The notes beneath the pieces were generated by a model that did no database searches, was not told the DNA's origin, and saw only the letters and a program-made list of their open reading frames with translations. Both the position numbers and the translations under genes were made by a program. A stretch of DNA of 64,000 nucleotides from Gammaproteobacteria bacterium (GTDB lineage Bacteria; Pseudomonadota; Gammaproteobacteria; HTCC5015): the NCBI GenBank assembly GCA_013817245.1, contig JACDDA010000002.1, forward strand, positions 156,252-220,251, read 5' to 3'. Of this stretch, positions 26,820 through 35,561 are shown piece by piece. Each line of letters begins with the position of its first letter. Positions within the stretch are counted from its first letter, which is position 1.

Positions 26820-28874
26820 ATGAAGTTTCCCATTAAGTCATTCGCACTATCAACAGCCGTTGCACTGTGCTGGGCATTACCGACATTATCCGCTCAAGCG
26901 GCTGATATTCTTACGGGCTTAGGCGATTTGCCGGGCAACAGTTTTTCTAGTATCGCTTATGGCGTCAGCGCGGATGGTTCCGTGGTGGTGGGCAATGGCT
27001 ATAGCACTAGCGGTTTTGAGGCATTCCGTTGGACAGAGGCGGGTGGCATGGAGGGCTTAGGCTATTTAACAGGTGGCAGTTATAGTCAAGCCTCCGACGT
27101 TAGCGCCAATGGTTCGGTCGTGGTGGGCCAAGGCAATAGTGCTAGCGGCACTGAGGCATACCGTTGGTCCCAGGGCGGTGGCATGGTCGGCTTGAGCGAT
27201 TTGGCAGGCGGCGTTTTTGAGAGTTCAGCCAGGGGTGTCAACGCCGATGGTTCGGTGGTGGTGGGCTATGGTACTAGCACAGTGGTAAGGAGGCATTCCG
27301 TTGGACCCAAGGCAGTGGCATGGTTGGCTTGAGCGATTTGGCAGGCGGTGTTTTTGAGAGTTTCGCCGAAGCGGTCAGTGCGAATGGTTCGGTGGTTGTA
27401 GGCTATGGCAGTGGCGTTAGTGGTCAAGAGGCATTCCGCTGGACTCAAGCGGGCGGCATGATCGGCTTAAGCGATTTGCCCGACGGCGGTTTTGGTAGTG
27501 CTGCCTACGCTGTCAACGCCGATGGTTCGGTGGTGGTGGGTGAAGGTTATAGCCTTGACGGCCGAGAGGCATTTCGTTGGACGCAGGCGGGTGGCATGGT
27601 CGGCTTGGGCGATCTGCCAGGTGGCATTTTTAGTAGTACGGCCTGGGGTGTCAACGCCGATGGTTCCGTGGTCGTAGGTGATAGTGTTACCGCTAACGGA
27701 AGTGAGGCCTTCCGCTTGGACCCAAGCGGGGGGCATGCAACGCGTACAAGATTGGTTGGCCGCTGCTGGTGTCAGCGTCGCTGGCTGGACGAAGTTAAAT
27801 GTTGCCACCGATGTGAATGCGAATGGCAATGTGGTGGTGGGGAGGGGAACCAGTACGAACGGTGACGAAGCCTTCATCGCTCGCGTAGGCCCAGCTACTT
27901 CAGGGCTTGTTGGTCTCACCGATCTTAGTAATAGTCTTGCCTCGACCGTCGCAACCCATATGCAGTTCGAAGGGCTTAACGCTCTAACCCTCAACGGCGC
28001 GCACCATCGTACTTTAATGGACATCGCCATGACCGATAGCAATAGCGGTTACTGCGGCTGGGCGAGTGGCGATATAGGCATACTCAATCGCACCGATAAC
28101 GCGCATGGTTGGATGACCTTGGGCGAAGTGGGCGCTTGTCATGATTTCAAGACGCAAAACCTACGTGCCGGTCTCGGCATTGGTCACAGCCAAGCCAGTC
28201 AAGACCAAGTTTATGGCGGTAAAAGCAAGATCAATGGTGAGTATGTTTTAGGCGAACTCGATTGGGCGATTCCTCTTTCGACGTCAGACAGCAGCCTTGT
28301 CGCCTCAGCATTGGGCATGATCGGTCGCTGGGATGCAGACCTTAGACGTGGCTACTCTTTTGGTGCTGTTCAATCGAACGGCAACACTGATCTGGACGCT
28401 TGGTCGCTGCGTGCTCGTCTTGATTGGCGCGATGCGTTTAAGCTCAGTAGCATCAGCTTCACCCCGATCGTTCAATACACCACTACCCAAACCGACGTAG
28501 ATGGCTACCAAGAAAGCGGTGGCACCGCGCCTGCGCGCTTTGATAGCCAAAGCCACACTGCTAAAGAAAGCCGTGTAGGCTTGACCGGTGCTCACCCCAT
28601 GAGCGAAGCCACGACGGTGCGCGGTCATGTGGAATGGGTGCATCGCTTTGACGACCAAGGCGCTACGGTCAGTGGTAACGCCAATGTATTGCAAGTCGTT
28701 GCCCTTCCCTTCAGCTTCGAAGGCAACGAGATCCGTCAGGATTGGGGTCGTGTTGGTGCTGAAGTTGAGCATCAACTCAGCAAAAGCAGTGTGATTCTTG
28801 TATCGGGCAATGTCGCCAGCAAGGGACAAGATGCTGATGCCAGTATTGGCGCGAGCTGGAAGTTGTGGTTCTAA
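26820..28874 (+). pseudogene. HAF-repeat autotransporter, two compensating frameshifts
   Basis: A surface-protein gene with a signal peptide (MKFPIKSFALSTAVALCWALPTLSAQA) and six roughly 45-residue HAF-type repeats (GLGDLPGG...SADGSVVVG...EAFRWTQAGGM). A divergent seventh follows, then an autotransporter-like beta-domain of about 300 residues ending in Phe (SIGASWKLWF). The frame breaks twice. Near 27279-27280 one base is missing (STV VRRH instead of STSGKEAFRW), leading to a stop at 27332. Near 27716 one extra T (CGCTTGG for CGCTGG) returns to the original frame. AGGA at 26810-26813 serves the ATG. Bases appear more GC-rich than in neighbours, hinting at acquisition. It could be a decayed gene or carry two sequencing errors. 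Confidence 0.8.
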
Positions 28875-28937
28875 AGACGGAGAGTTTTTAAATACCCGAT
28901 TTAGAAGAAGACTTTAAAACAAGATTTAAGCAGTGAA

Positions 28938-28979
28938 AAAACGGTCAGACTTGGGTGCGAACTCAATCTGGCCGTTTTG
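28938..28979. terminator. bidirectional terminator
   Basis: A stem of AACGGTCAGA pairing (with a G-U) with TCTGGCCGTT across a roughly 20-base loop, followed by TTTTG on the plus strand and by a six-T run on the minus strand. It separates the HAF autotransporter gene from the convergent repressor gene. Confidence 0.65.
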
Positions 28980-29043
28980 TTATGAAGGCCTACCTGATGA
29001 ATCAAGTTGACTGCTTGATTTTCCTGTTTTCTGCTTTTTATGT

Positions 29044-29730
29044 TTACGCTGCGGGCGCTCCCCACCAAATAACGTTGCCTAACCATTCAAGCTGCGCAGC
29101 TTGCGCGCTATTAATTTCAAATTCGCGATAGGCGTGATTATCGGCGGCAATTAATAAATTGCCATTGAGTGCGCGTTGCACGCGACGACAAATAATCTCT
29201 TGATTCATGGCTAATATATAAACGCCTTCGTTTTCATAACGACGTTGCGCGGTATTAATTAACAGCAGTGCATGATGATTAAACGTCGGTAACATGCAAT
29301 CGCCGGGCGCTAACATCAAACGTAAATTTTCCGGAATAACATCAAATTGAGCTAACCAACTGCGACGAAAAGCAAATTCGCCCACTTGTTTAGAGTCGAG
29401 CTTGGCCGAAAGCAAGTGATGGGTGAGCGTGGGAATAGTAATGAGATCTGCCGCGAAGGCATAACTGCCGCTAGGATCAGCCACGGTTAATGCGGTTTGG
29501 TTGTGATCATGAGGCGTTCCATTAACCAACCATTCGAGTGAAATATGGCCAGCTTTGGCGATCGCAACTAGCGGTTCTACCGTCGGTTTACTTTCGCCGC
29601 TGATATAACGATAAAGTTGTGATTCGGAAATGCGGGCTACATCAGCAAGTTGTTTTTTGCCGCCTGTACGCTGCGCAATCCAGTTAATGCGCGCACCTAA
29701 GGCATGAAGAAATTCAGAGTTGTCTGTCAT
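29044..29730 (-). CDS. HTH / S24-type repressor with degenerate catalytic dyad
   Basis: A 228-aa protein. The N-terminal XRE-type helix-turn-helix (about 15-70, KKQLADVARISESQLYRYISGESKP) is followed by a C-terminal LexA/CI-like S24 fold (about 135-225, LRLMLAPGDCMLPTF ... GVYILAMNQEIICRRV ... AADNHAYREFEI). In self-cleaving members the Ser of GDSM and a Lys of VKR form the catalytic pair; here these positions read Cys145 and Arg182, so autoproteolysis is doubtful. The ATG at 29730 has AGGAT upstream; the frame open to 29862 is unconserved. It may have been phage-derived. Targets unknown. Confidence 0.85.
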   Translation of the reverse strand: MTDNSEFLHALGARINWIAQRTGGKKQLADVARISESQLYRYISGESKPTVEPLVAIAKAGHISLEWLVNGTPHDHNQTALTVADPSGSYAFAADLITIPTLTHHLLSAKLDSKQVGEFAFRRSWLAQFDVIPENLRLMLAPGDCMLPTFNHHALLLINTAQRRYENEGVYILAMNQEIICRRVQRALNGNLLIAADNHAYREFEINSAQAAQLEWLGNVIWWGAPAA

Positions 29731-29913
29731 CGCGATCCTGCTCAAATTTCGCGTAATTTTTTTATCATGTGCGTGGTGATCAATTTCGTCATCGCACCGA
29801 CAGTGTTTGCAGCATGCCTGTCGTGCTTTGGTAGATGCAATGTAGTGAATACAAAAATGCACTAAATGAAGGCGTTTTAGTATTTCAATGCGGACGAAAT
29901 AAAGCAGCCCAAT

Positions 29914-29942
29914 AAAAAAGCCCCAGTGGAGGCTGGGGCTTT
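29914..29942 (-). terminator. intrinsic terminator of the CsrB/RsmZ-like RNA
   Basis: A perfect 10-bp stem AAAGCCCCAG/CTGGGGCTTT (29917-29926 with 29933-29942) with a 6-base loop. It is followed on the minus strand by a run of six T (three within the stem). The T-run exists only on the minus side, which fixes the direction of transcription. Confidence 0.9.
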
Positions 29943-30080
29943 AAATAACCGTCCTGGCTATTTTAGGTGATGTTGAGCATCCTATAGCGTCCTGCTAAGC
30001 TCGTCCTTGGCTTTTGTTCACGTTCCTTCGTGAACCTTCCTTGAACTTCCATGATTTCGTCCCTGACACAGTCCTTGTGT
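29914..30080 (-). ncRNA. CsrB/RsmZ-family regulatory RNA (CsrA/RsmA-sequestering)
   Basis: An approximately 167-nt RNA read on the minus strand. It carries nine GGA motifs, at least three displayed in hairpin loops: ACACA-AGGAC-TGTGT (30066-30080), a perfect 7-bp stem with loop AAGGAA (30016-30035), and TAGC-AGGAC-GCTA (29985-29997) nested in a GAGC/GCTC outer stem. It ends in a strong intrinsic terminator. A promoter (TTGTTA, 17 bases, TTCTAT) and a perfect GacA-type palindrome lie upstream. In the family, each looped GGA binds CsrA/RsmA and the RNA titrates the protein away from mRNAs under GacS/GacA control. No protein frame explains the region. The 5' end is inferred from the promoter and may be off by a few bases. 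Confidence 0.85.
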
Positions 30081-30086
30081 ACGGTC

Positions 30087-30115
30087 ATAGAATGGCACTC
30101 TAAGGTAAATAACAA
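30087..30115 (-). promoter_or_regulatory. sigma70 promoter of the regulatory RNA
   Basis: On the minus strand: -35 TTGTTA (30110-30115), a 17-base spacer, and -10 TTCTAT (30087-30092). This predicts initiation near 30080, directly before the first GGA hairpin. Confidence 0.65.
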
Positions 30116-30138
30116 TAGCCAATATTGTCTGAATGCTG

Positions 30139-30156
30139 TGTAGGATAAATCCTACA
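30139..30156. promoter_or_regulatory. GacA-type upstream activating sequence
   Basis: TGTAGGATAAATCCTACA is a perfect inverted repeat (TGTAGGA/TCCTACA around TAAA). It fits the GacA box layout TGTAAG-N6-CTTACA with one symmetric substitution. Its centre is about 67 bases upstream of the predicted RNA start, a distance usual for rsm promoters. Confidence 0.8.
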
Positions 30157-30207
30157 AACCCTGCTCCAACTTATTGATTTTATTGAAATTCTAATGAAGG
30201 ATATTTG

Positions 30208-31185
30208 ATGTCACATTTATCATCCCAGCCTGTGACCTTTTATCCGCCAATTGAACCATTTAGTACCGGTCAGTTGCCGGTAGGTGATGGGCATTTATTG
30301 TATTTTGAACAAACAGGTAACCCACAAGGCATTCCCGTTTTGTTCTTGCACGGAGGCCCGGGTGCGGCGTGTGCTGCGTGGCAACGACGATTTTTTGATC
30401 CGCAGTGTTATCACATTATTTTATTTGATCAGCGGGGTTGTGGGCGTTCTCAGCCGCATGCGGAATTGCAGCACAACAGCACGCAACATCTCGTTAACGA
30501 TATTGAATTACTGCGTCAACATTTAAGCATTGCGCAATGGTTGGTGTTTGGTGGTTCATGGGGTTCAACCTTGGCCTTGGTTTACGCACAAACGCATCCG
30601 GCGGCGGTGTTGGGTTTAATTTTGCGCGGTATATTTTTATGTCGCCCTGCTGATATTGATTGGTTTTATCAGTTTGGCGCGTCGGAAATTTGGCCAGATG
30701 AATGGGCGCATTATTTAGCGCCGATTCCAGTGTTAGAGCGTCAGCAAATGGTGGCCGCTTATTATCAGCGATTAATTAGTGATGATGCGGTGATTAAACT
30801 AAACGCGGCAAAAGCATGGTCGCGCTGGGAAGCGGCAACGGCGCGGTTGCAGCAAGATCCACAGTTGTTGAATAACATGACGGCGGATGCCGCCGCCTTA
30901 GCGATGGCGCGTATTGAATGTCATTATTTTATGCAGCAAAGTTTTTTACGGCCGAATCAAATCATCGAAGACATCGCTAACATTCGCCATATTCCCAGTG
31001 TGATTGTGCATGGCCGTTATGATGTGATTTGTCCGCTGCGCCAAGCGTGGGATTTGCATTGTGCTTGGCCCGAAGCGTATTTCCAGATTATTAATACGGC
31101 CGGACATTCAGCGATGGAAGTGGATATTACGCAGGCTTTAATTTTAGCTACGCAACAATTTGCGCGCACCTCAACATTCGTATGA
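30208..31185 (+). CDS. pip: prolyl aminopeptidase
   Basis: A 325-aa cytosolic alpha/beta hydrolase of peptidase family S33 that removes N-terminal proline. Seen: FLHGGPGAACAAWQRRFFDPQCYHIILFDQRGCGRS (oxyanion-hole HGGPG and the family DQRGxGRS), the nucleophile serine in FGGSWGSTLAL, and a late VHGRYDVICPL with the catalytic Asp and TAGHSAMEV with the His. The ATG at 30208 is preferred to a TTG at 30205 because AAGGA at 30197-30201 is 6 bases from it. It overlaps dtd by 4 bases. The GacA box of the divergent RNA lies just upstream. Confidence 0.95.
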   Translation: MSHLSSQPVTFYPPIEPFSTGQLPVGDGHLLYFEQTGNPQGIPVLFLHGGPGAACAAWQRRFFDPQCYHIILFDQRGCGRSQPHAELQHNSTQHLVNDIELLRQHLSIAQWLVFGGSWGSTLALVYAQTHPAAVLGLILRGIFLCRPADIDWFYQFGASEIWPDEWAHYLAPIPVLERQQMVAAYYQRLISDDAVIKLNAAKAWSRWEAATARLQQDPQLLNNMTADAAALAMARIECHYFMQQSFLRPNQIIEDIANIRHIPSVIVHGRYDVICPLRQAWDLHCAWPEAYFQIINTAGHSAMEVDITQALILATQQFARTSTFV

Positions 31186-31619
31186 TTATTTTATTGCAAC
31201 GTGTGAGCCAAGCCGCGGTGGTGGTGGAAGAACAAATCATCGGTCAGATCGGCGCGGGTTTATTGTTGTTATTGGCGGTAGAACCACATGACGGCATCAA
31301 TGAAGTCGTAAAACTGGCAGAGCGCGTGCTGAATTATCGCGTGTTTGCCGATGACGCCGACAAAATGAATTTAAGTGCCCGCGATGTGCAAGCGGAGTTA
31401 CTAGTGGTGTCGCAATTCACCTTGGCCGCTGATACGCGCAAAGGTTTGCGACCGAGTTTTGCGCAGGCCGCTGCGCCTGAGCAAGGTTTATATTACTACG
31501 AGGCGTTTGTGACTGAATTACAGCGCAGTGGTTTGCGCGTGGCCACCGGCCAATTCGGGGCTAATATGCAAGTGAGTTTGATTAATGATGGGCCTGTGAC
31601 TTTTCGGCTGCAGGTTTAG
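31182..31619 (+). CDS. dtd: D-aminoacyl-tRNA deacylase
   Basis: A 145-aa homodimeric editing enzyme that hydrolyses D-aminoacyl-tRNA. It begins with the conserved [15 protein letters not shown], has [21 protein letters not shown] (the SQFTL motif) and closes with [20 protein letters not shown], whose [15 protein letters not shown] includes the cross-subunit NxGPxT-type motif (here NDGPVT). The ATG lies inside the end of pip (4-base overlap), indicating coupling; this pairing is common in gammaproteobacteria. Confidence 0.96.
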   Translation: MIILLQRVSQAAVVVEEQIIGQIGAGLLLLLAVEPHDGINEVVKLAERVLNYRVFADDADKMNLSARDVQAELLVVSQFTLAADTRKGLRPSFAQAAAPEQGLYYYEAFVTELQRSGLRVATGQFGANMQVSLINDGPVTFRLQV

Positions 31620-31690
31620 CGTCGCGGCCGGCGCGGCGCTGGTGTATCCTATGCGGCCTTATCGAATACGCATTACGGCGGAGAAATCGC

Positions 31691-32284
31691 ATGTCAGCAC
31701 GGCGCGCAAGTGTCAGTCGGAATACCCGCGAAACCCAGATAACGGCTGCTATTAATATTGATGGCACCGGCGTTTCGCAATTTAATACTGGCTTGCCTTT
31801 TTTTGATCACATGCTCGATCAAGTTGCACGTCACGGCATGATTGATTTACACATTGAAGCCAAAGGTGATCTTGAAATTGATGCGCATCACACCGTCGAA
31901 GATGTCGGCATCGTGCTTGGACAAGCCTTTAATCAAGCGTTGGGCGATAAAAAAGGTTTGCGTCGTTATGGTCATGCGTATGTACCATTAGATGAAGCGT
32001 TGTCGCGAGTCGTGATCGATTTTTCTGGTCGGCCGGGTTTGGAATATCGCGTTAATTATCCGCGTTCGCATGTGGGTGAATTTGATTTGGATTTATTACA
32101 CGAATTTTTTCAAGGTTTTGTAAATCATGCGATGGTGACTTTGCACATTGATAATTTACAAGGCAAAAATGCGCATCACATTGCTGAAACAATTTTTAAA
32201 GCGTTTGGTCGTGCGCTGCGCGCTGCTGCAGAACTTGATCCCCGCATGACGGGCATCATGCCGTCTACTAAAGGCAGTTTGTAA
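31691..32284 (+). CDS. hisB: imidazoleglycerol-phosphate dehydratase
   Basis: A 197-aa Mn-dependent dehydratase of histidine synthesis (IGP to imidazole acetol-phosphate). The two pseudo-repeated metal motifs are visible, [11 protein letters not shown] and [12 protein letters not shown], with [13 protein letters not shown] and [15 protein letters not shown]. It is the monofunctional form, without the phosphatase domain fused in E. coli. GGAG stands upstream of the ATG. It begins the hisB-hisH-hisA-hisF run. Confidence 0.96.
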   Translation: MSARRASVSRNTRETQITAAINIDGTGVSQFNTGLPFFDHMLDQVARHGMIDLHIEAKGDLEIDAHHTVEDVGIVLGQAFNQALGDKKGLRRYGHAYVPLDEALSRVVIDFSGRPGLEYRVNYPRSHVGEFDLDLLHEFFQGFVNHAMVTLHIDNLQGKNAHHIAETIFKAFGRALRAAAELDPRMTGIMPSTKGSL

Positions 32285-32303
32285 ATCGGTATTATAAAGT
32301 CGC

Positions 32304-32951
32304 ATGATTCGCTTAGTAGTTGTTGATTATGGAATGGGTAATTTGCGTTCGGTGGCAAAAGCCATTGCGCATGTTGCGCCTAATGACATGCGCGTTGAAA
32401 TTAGCGCCGATGCAAAAATTATTGCACGCGCTGATCGCGTTGTGTTTCCAGGTCAAGGTGCGGCGCGTGCATGTATGGACGCGTTGCGTGAAAATGATTT
32501 GATTGATACGTTAAAAAATGTTGCCGCTCAAAAACCTTTCTTAGGTATTTGCATGGGCTTACAAGTGTTGTTAAGTCGCAGCCAAGAAAATGCCGGTGTG
32601 GAATGTTTAAATTGGATTGCGGGCGAAGCGCAACATTTCTCAAACAGTTTAGCGTCAGCGTGGCCAACGGAATTAAAAATTCCTCATATGGGTTGGAATC
32701 AAGTCGTGCAATTACATGCGCATCCTTTATGGCAAGGCATTGCGAATCACGAACGTTTTTATTTTGTGCATAGTTATCATGTAGTGCCGAATGACAAACG
32801 TTGGATTGCAGCTGAAACACCTTATGGTTTGTCGTTTGCTAGCGTGTTGGCGCGCGACAATTTATTTGCTATGCAATGTCATCCAGAAAAAAGTGGCGCC
32901 GTTGGTTTGCAATTGCTGCATAATTTTTGTCGGTGGGATGGCGCCGCGTGA
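32304..32951 (+). CDS. hisH: imidazole glycerol phosphate synthase, glutaminase subunit
   Basis: A 215-aa class-I glutamine amidotransferase that supplies ammonia to HisF. Seen: VVDYGMGNLRSVAKA, VFPGQGAARACM (P-loop-like oxyanion region), the nucleophile Cys in FLGICMGLQVLL, and His and Glu of the triad in FAMQCHPEKSG. It has the standard length and is 49 bases from hisA. Confidence 0.96.
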   Translation: MIRLVVVDYGMGNLRSVAKAIAHVAPNDMRVEISADAKIIARADRVVFPGQGAARACMDALRENDLIDTLKNVAAQKPFLGICMGLQVLLSRSQENAGVECLNWIAGEAQHFSNSLASAWPTELKIPHMGWNQVVQLHAHPLWQGIANHERFYFVHSYHVVPNDKRWIAAETPYGLSFASVLARDNLFAMQCHPEKSGAVGLQLLHNFCRWDGAA

Positions 32952-33000
32952 GTCGCTGTTAATAAATTTAGGTTTAACTTTTCACTAAAGGTTTTGCATC

Positions 33001-33732
33001 GTGTTAATTATTCCTGCAATTGATTTAAAAGAAGGTCGTTGTGTGCGTCTGCGTCAAGGCCGCATGGAAGACAGCACGGTATTTTCAGAAGATCCGGTGA
33101 AAGTAGCTGCGCAATGGATGGAAGCGGGTACGCAACGTTTGCACATTGTTGATTTAGACGGTGCGTTTGCGGGTAAGCCGCGTAATGCGGCGGTGATTAA
33201 TGCCATCATTAAAGCGTTTCCGAATTTAGATATTCAAGTCGGCGGTGGTATTCGTGATGAAGACACTATTCAACAATATTTAGATGCAGGTGTGCGCTGG
33301 GTCATCATCGGCACTAAAGCCGTCAGTGAGCCGCATTTTGTGAGTGATGTGTGTTTAGCATTTCCAGGTCATATTATTGTTGGTCTTGATGCCAAAGATG
33401 GCAAAGTAGCGATCGATGGTTGGAGCAAATTATCTCATCATGATGTGATTGATATAGCACAACATTTTGAACGCGATGGCGTAGAAGCCATTATTTACAC
33501 AGACATTGCACGCGATGGCATGTTAAACGGCGTCAATATAGATGCTACGGTTGCATTAGCGCGTGCAGTGAAAATCCCCGTCATTGCTTCCGGCGGCGTG
33601 ACTAATATTGATGACATTCGCAAACTCGTTGCGGTGCAAGACGAAGGTGTCGCGGGTGTTGTAATCGGACGCGCGTTGTATGAAGGTGGTGTTGATTTAA
33701 AAGAAGCCTTAGCACTGGCTGCAAAAAAGTAA
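33001..33732 (+). CDS. hisA: ProFAR isomerase
   Basis: A 243-aa (beta/alpha)8 barrel that performs the Amadori rearrangement in histidine synthesis. Seen: [18 protein letters not shown] with the catalytic Asp, [36 protein letters not shown] and the second catalytic Asp in [12 protein letters not shown], then ASGGVTN for phosphate binding. The start codon is GTG at 33001. HisA and HisF are homologous half-barrel duplications and follow each other here. Confidence 0.96.
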   Translation: MLIIPAIDLKEGRCVRLRQGRMEDSTVFSEDPVKVAAQWMEAGTQRLHIVDLDGAFAGKPRNAAVINAIIKAFPNLDIQVGGGIRDEDTIQQYLDAGVRWVIIGTKAVSEPHFVSDVCLAFPGHIIVGLDAKDGKVAIDGWSKLSHHDVIDIAQHFERDGVEAIIYTDIARDGMLNGVNIDATVALARAVKIPVIASGGVTNIDDIRKLVAVQDEGVAGVVIGRALYEGGVDLKEALALAAKK

Positions 33733-33753
33733 TTATTAGATTAGTAAACACAG

Positions 33754-34527
33754 ATGCCACTCGCCAAACGAATTATTCCTTGTTTAGATGTTGATAAAGG
33801 TCGCGTTGTTAAAGGCGTGAACTTTGTCGATATTCGTGATGCCGGTGATCCGGTTGAAATTGCCAAACGTTATAACGCGGAAGGCGCGGATGAAATTACT
33901 TTTTTAGATATCACCGCCAGCAGCGATGATCGACAAACAATGGTTCATGTGGTTGAACAAGTTGCAGAACAAGTATTTATTCCGTTGACAGTGGGCGGCG
34001 GTATTCGCACTTTTGAAGATGTGCGTCGCATGTTAAATGCAGGTGCTGACAAAGTAGGCATTAATACCGCTGCCGTTAGCAATCCTGAATTTGTTAAAGC
34101 AGCGGCTGATCGCGTCGGCAATCAATGCATCGTGGTTGCGATTGACGCAAAACGAGTCAGTCATCCGGGCGAAGCATTACGCTGGGAAGTATTTACGCAT
34201 GGCGGTCGTCGGGGCACGGGTTTAGATGTGGTCGAATGGGCAGCGCGCATGGCCGCCTATGGCGCGGGTGAAATTTTGCTGACGAGTATGGATCGTGACG
34301 GCACTAAATCCGGTTTTGATTTGGAATTAACCCGTGCGGTGGTAGACGCAGTGCCGGTGCCGGTTATCGCTTCTGGTGGCGTAGGAAATTTGCGGCATTT
34401 AGTGGATGGCGTAAAAATAGGCCATGCCGAAGCCGTTTTAGCGGCCAGTATTTTCCACTTCGGTGAATACACGCTGGCACAAGCCAAACATGCGATGGCG
34501 TGTGCGGGTATTGAAGTGCGGATCTAA
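33754..34527 (+). CDS. hisF: imidazole glycerol phosphate synthase, cyclase subunit
   Basis: A 257-aa barrel partner of HisH, producing IGP and AICAR. Seen: [20 protein letters not shown] with the catalytic Asp11, [24 protein letters not shown] with the second catalytic Asp, [16 protein letters not shown], and [11 protein letters not shown]. After hisF one would expect hisI; the sequence goes directly to hisE after 60 bases. Confidence 0.97.
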   Translation: MPLAKRIIPCLDVDKGRVVKGVNFVDIRDAGDPVEIAKRYNAEGADEITFLDITASSDDRQTMVHVVEQVAEQVFIPLTVGGGIRTFEDVRRMLNAGADKVGINTAAVSNPEFVKAAADRVGNQCIVVAIDAKRVSHPGEALRWEVFTHGGRRGTGLDVVEWAARMAAYGAGEILLTSMDRDGTKSGFDLELTRAVVDAVPVPVIASGGVGNLRHLVDGVKIGHAEAVLAASIFHFGEYTLAQAKHAMACAGIEVRI

Positions 34528-34587
34528 CACGGTAGGCAGATTGAAAAGAGGCTTGTGTTACACTAGCCGCCCCAATGGGACATCGTA

Positions 34588-34923
34588 ATGACTACGACTT
34601 CGACAAATTCCTCCGATACTTTGCAAGCGTTGATGGCTGTGATTAATGAGCGTCGTCAAGCCGATCCTGCGCATTCTTATGTGGCTAGTTTGCTGCAAGA
34701 TAATGAAGATAAAGTGTTAAAGAAAATTGGTGAAGAAGCGGTTGAAGTAGTGTTGGCCGCTAAAAGCACGGATGTCAGCGCAATTATTCACGAAACAGCG
34801 GATTTATGGTTTCACACCTTGGTATTGTTGGCGCGCCATGATTTAGCGGCAACGGATGTATTAACAGAACTGCGACGTCGTTTTGGCGTCTCAGGACATG
34901 AAGAAAAGCGCAACCGTAAATAA
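34588..34923 (+). CDS. hisE: phosphoribosyl-ATP pyrophosphatase
   Basis: A 111-aa all-helical MazG-like nucleotide pyrophosphohydrolase that converts PR-ATP to PR-AMP. ADPAHSYVASLLQDNEDKVLKKIGEEAVEVVLAAK shows the conserved KIGEEAxE metal site, followed by HETADLWFHTLVLLARH with the second ExxD pair. It is stand-alone, not fused to HisI. hisI (PR-AMP cyclohydrolase) is not present between hisF and hisE. tatA follows after 33 bases, as in Pseudomonas. Confidence 0.95.
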   Translation: MTTTSTNSSDTLQALMAVINERRQADPAHSYVASLLQDNEDKVLKKIGEEAVEVVLAAKSTDVSAIIHETADLWFHTLVLLARHDLAATDVLTELRRRFGVSGHEEKRNRK

Positions 34924-34956
34924 CGGTAATTAACGAAGTAATGAGTGGAGACATTT

Positions 34957-35154
34957 ATGTTCAGTCATATGGGTTTTGGTTCTGTGTTGCTGATTTTAGT
35001 GATTGTGTTGTTGTTATTCGGGACCAGTCGTTTGCGCAATATGGGTGGTGATTTAGGTAGCGCCATCAGCAATTTTAAGAAAGCGATGCGCGATGAAGAT
35101 GGCCAGAAAGCAGCAGACAAGAAACAGGTCGAGCAAAAGTCTGACGCGGACTAA
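34957..35154 (+). CDS. tatA: Sec-independent translocase protein TatA
   Basis: A 65-aa pore-forming subunit of the twin-arginine export system. It has one N-terminal membrane helix ([14 protein letters not shown]), the hinge [17 protein letters not shown], then an amphipathic helix and a charged tail ([20 protein letters not shown]). The ATG at 34957 has GTGGAG at 34945-34950; a GTG within that site would add four unlikely residues. First gene of tatABC. Confidence 0.95.
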   Translation: MFSHMGFGSVLLILVIVLLLFGTSRLRNMGGDLGSAISNFKKAMRDEDGQKAADKKQVEQKSDAD

Positions 35155-35159
35155 TCAAG

Positions 35160-35561
35160 GTGTTTGAAATAGGTTTTTGGGAATTAGTGTTAGTAGGCAT
35201 CGTCGCTTTATTAGCAGTAGGTCCTGAACGTTTACCGGAGCTGGCTTATAACGCGGGTCGTTCTTGGCGTAAATTGCAGCGCATGATAAGCAATGTGCGC
35301 TTTAATATAGAAAACGAATTACATGAACACGAATTACATCAGTTATTAAAAAGTCAGGAACAAGAAATTGAACAACTACGTTCCTTAATGCAAGACACCG
35401 CTTCTGCGGTGCATCAACATATGACCTCACTACCTAAAACCATGGAACCTGATATAGCGCAATTAATTGCGCCGATTGTTCCTGCGGCAGTTGTAACGGT
35501 TGTTACTGGATCTACTTCGGAATCTACTTCGGCTGAAAAAACGCATGAGCCAAAATCCTGA
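35160..35561 (+). CDS. tatB: Sec-independent translocase protein TatB
   Basis: A 133-aa Tat receptor subunit. The N-terminal helix MFEIGFWELVLVGIVALLAVGPERLPELAYNAGRSWRKL shows the TatB-type Glu at position 8 and the GPERLP hinge. It continues with a long amphipathic and charged helix (to about residue 85) and an S/T/E-rich tail. The start is GTG at 35160, 5 bases after tatA. Its last 17 bases overlap tatC. Confidence 0.94.
   Translation: MFEIGFWELVLVGIVALLAVGPERLPELAYNAGRSWRKLQRMISNVRFNIENELHEHELHQLLKSQEQEIEQLRSLMQDTASAVHQHMTSLPKTMEPDIAQLIAPIVPAAVVTVVTGSTSESTSAEKTHEPKS

Noticed and set aside
26557-26823. Open frame encoding a repeated ITHYSLL peptide
   Set aside because: It is only a translation of the ATTACTC array, with no ribosome site or family resemblance; the array is treated as non-coding.
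27270-27725. Programmed frameshifting in the HAF autotransporter
   Set aside because: No slippery heptamer or stimulatory hairpin was seen at either shift point, and two opposite events would be needed.
29731-29862. 44-residue N-terminal extension of the S24-type repressor
   Set aside because: It is Cys/His-rich without family resemblance; the ATG at 29730 has a proper ribosome site and gives a standard HTH opening.
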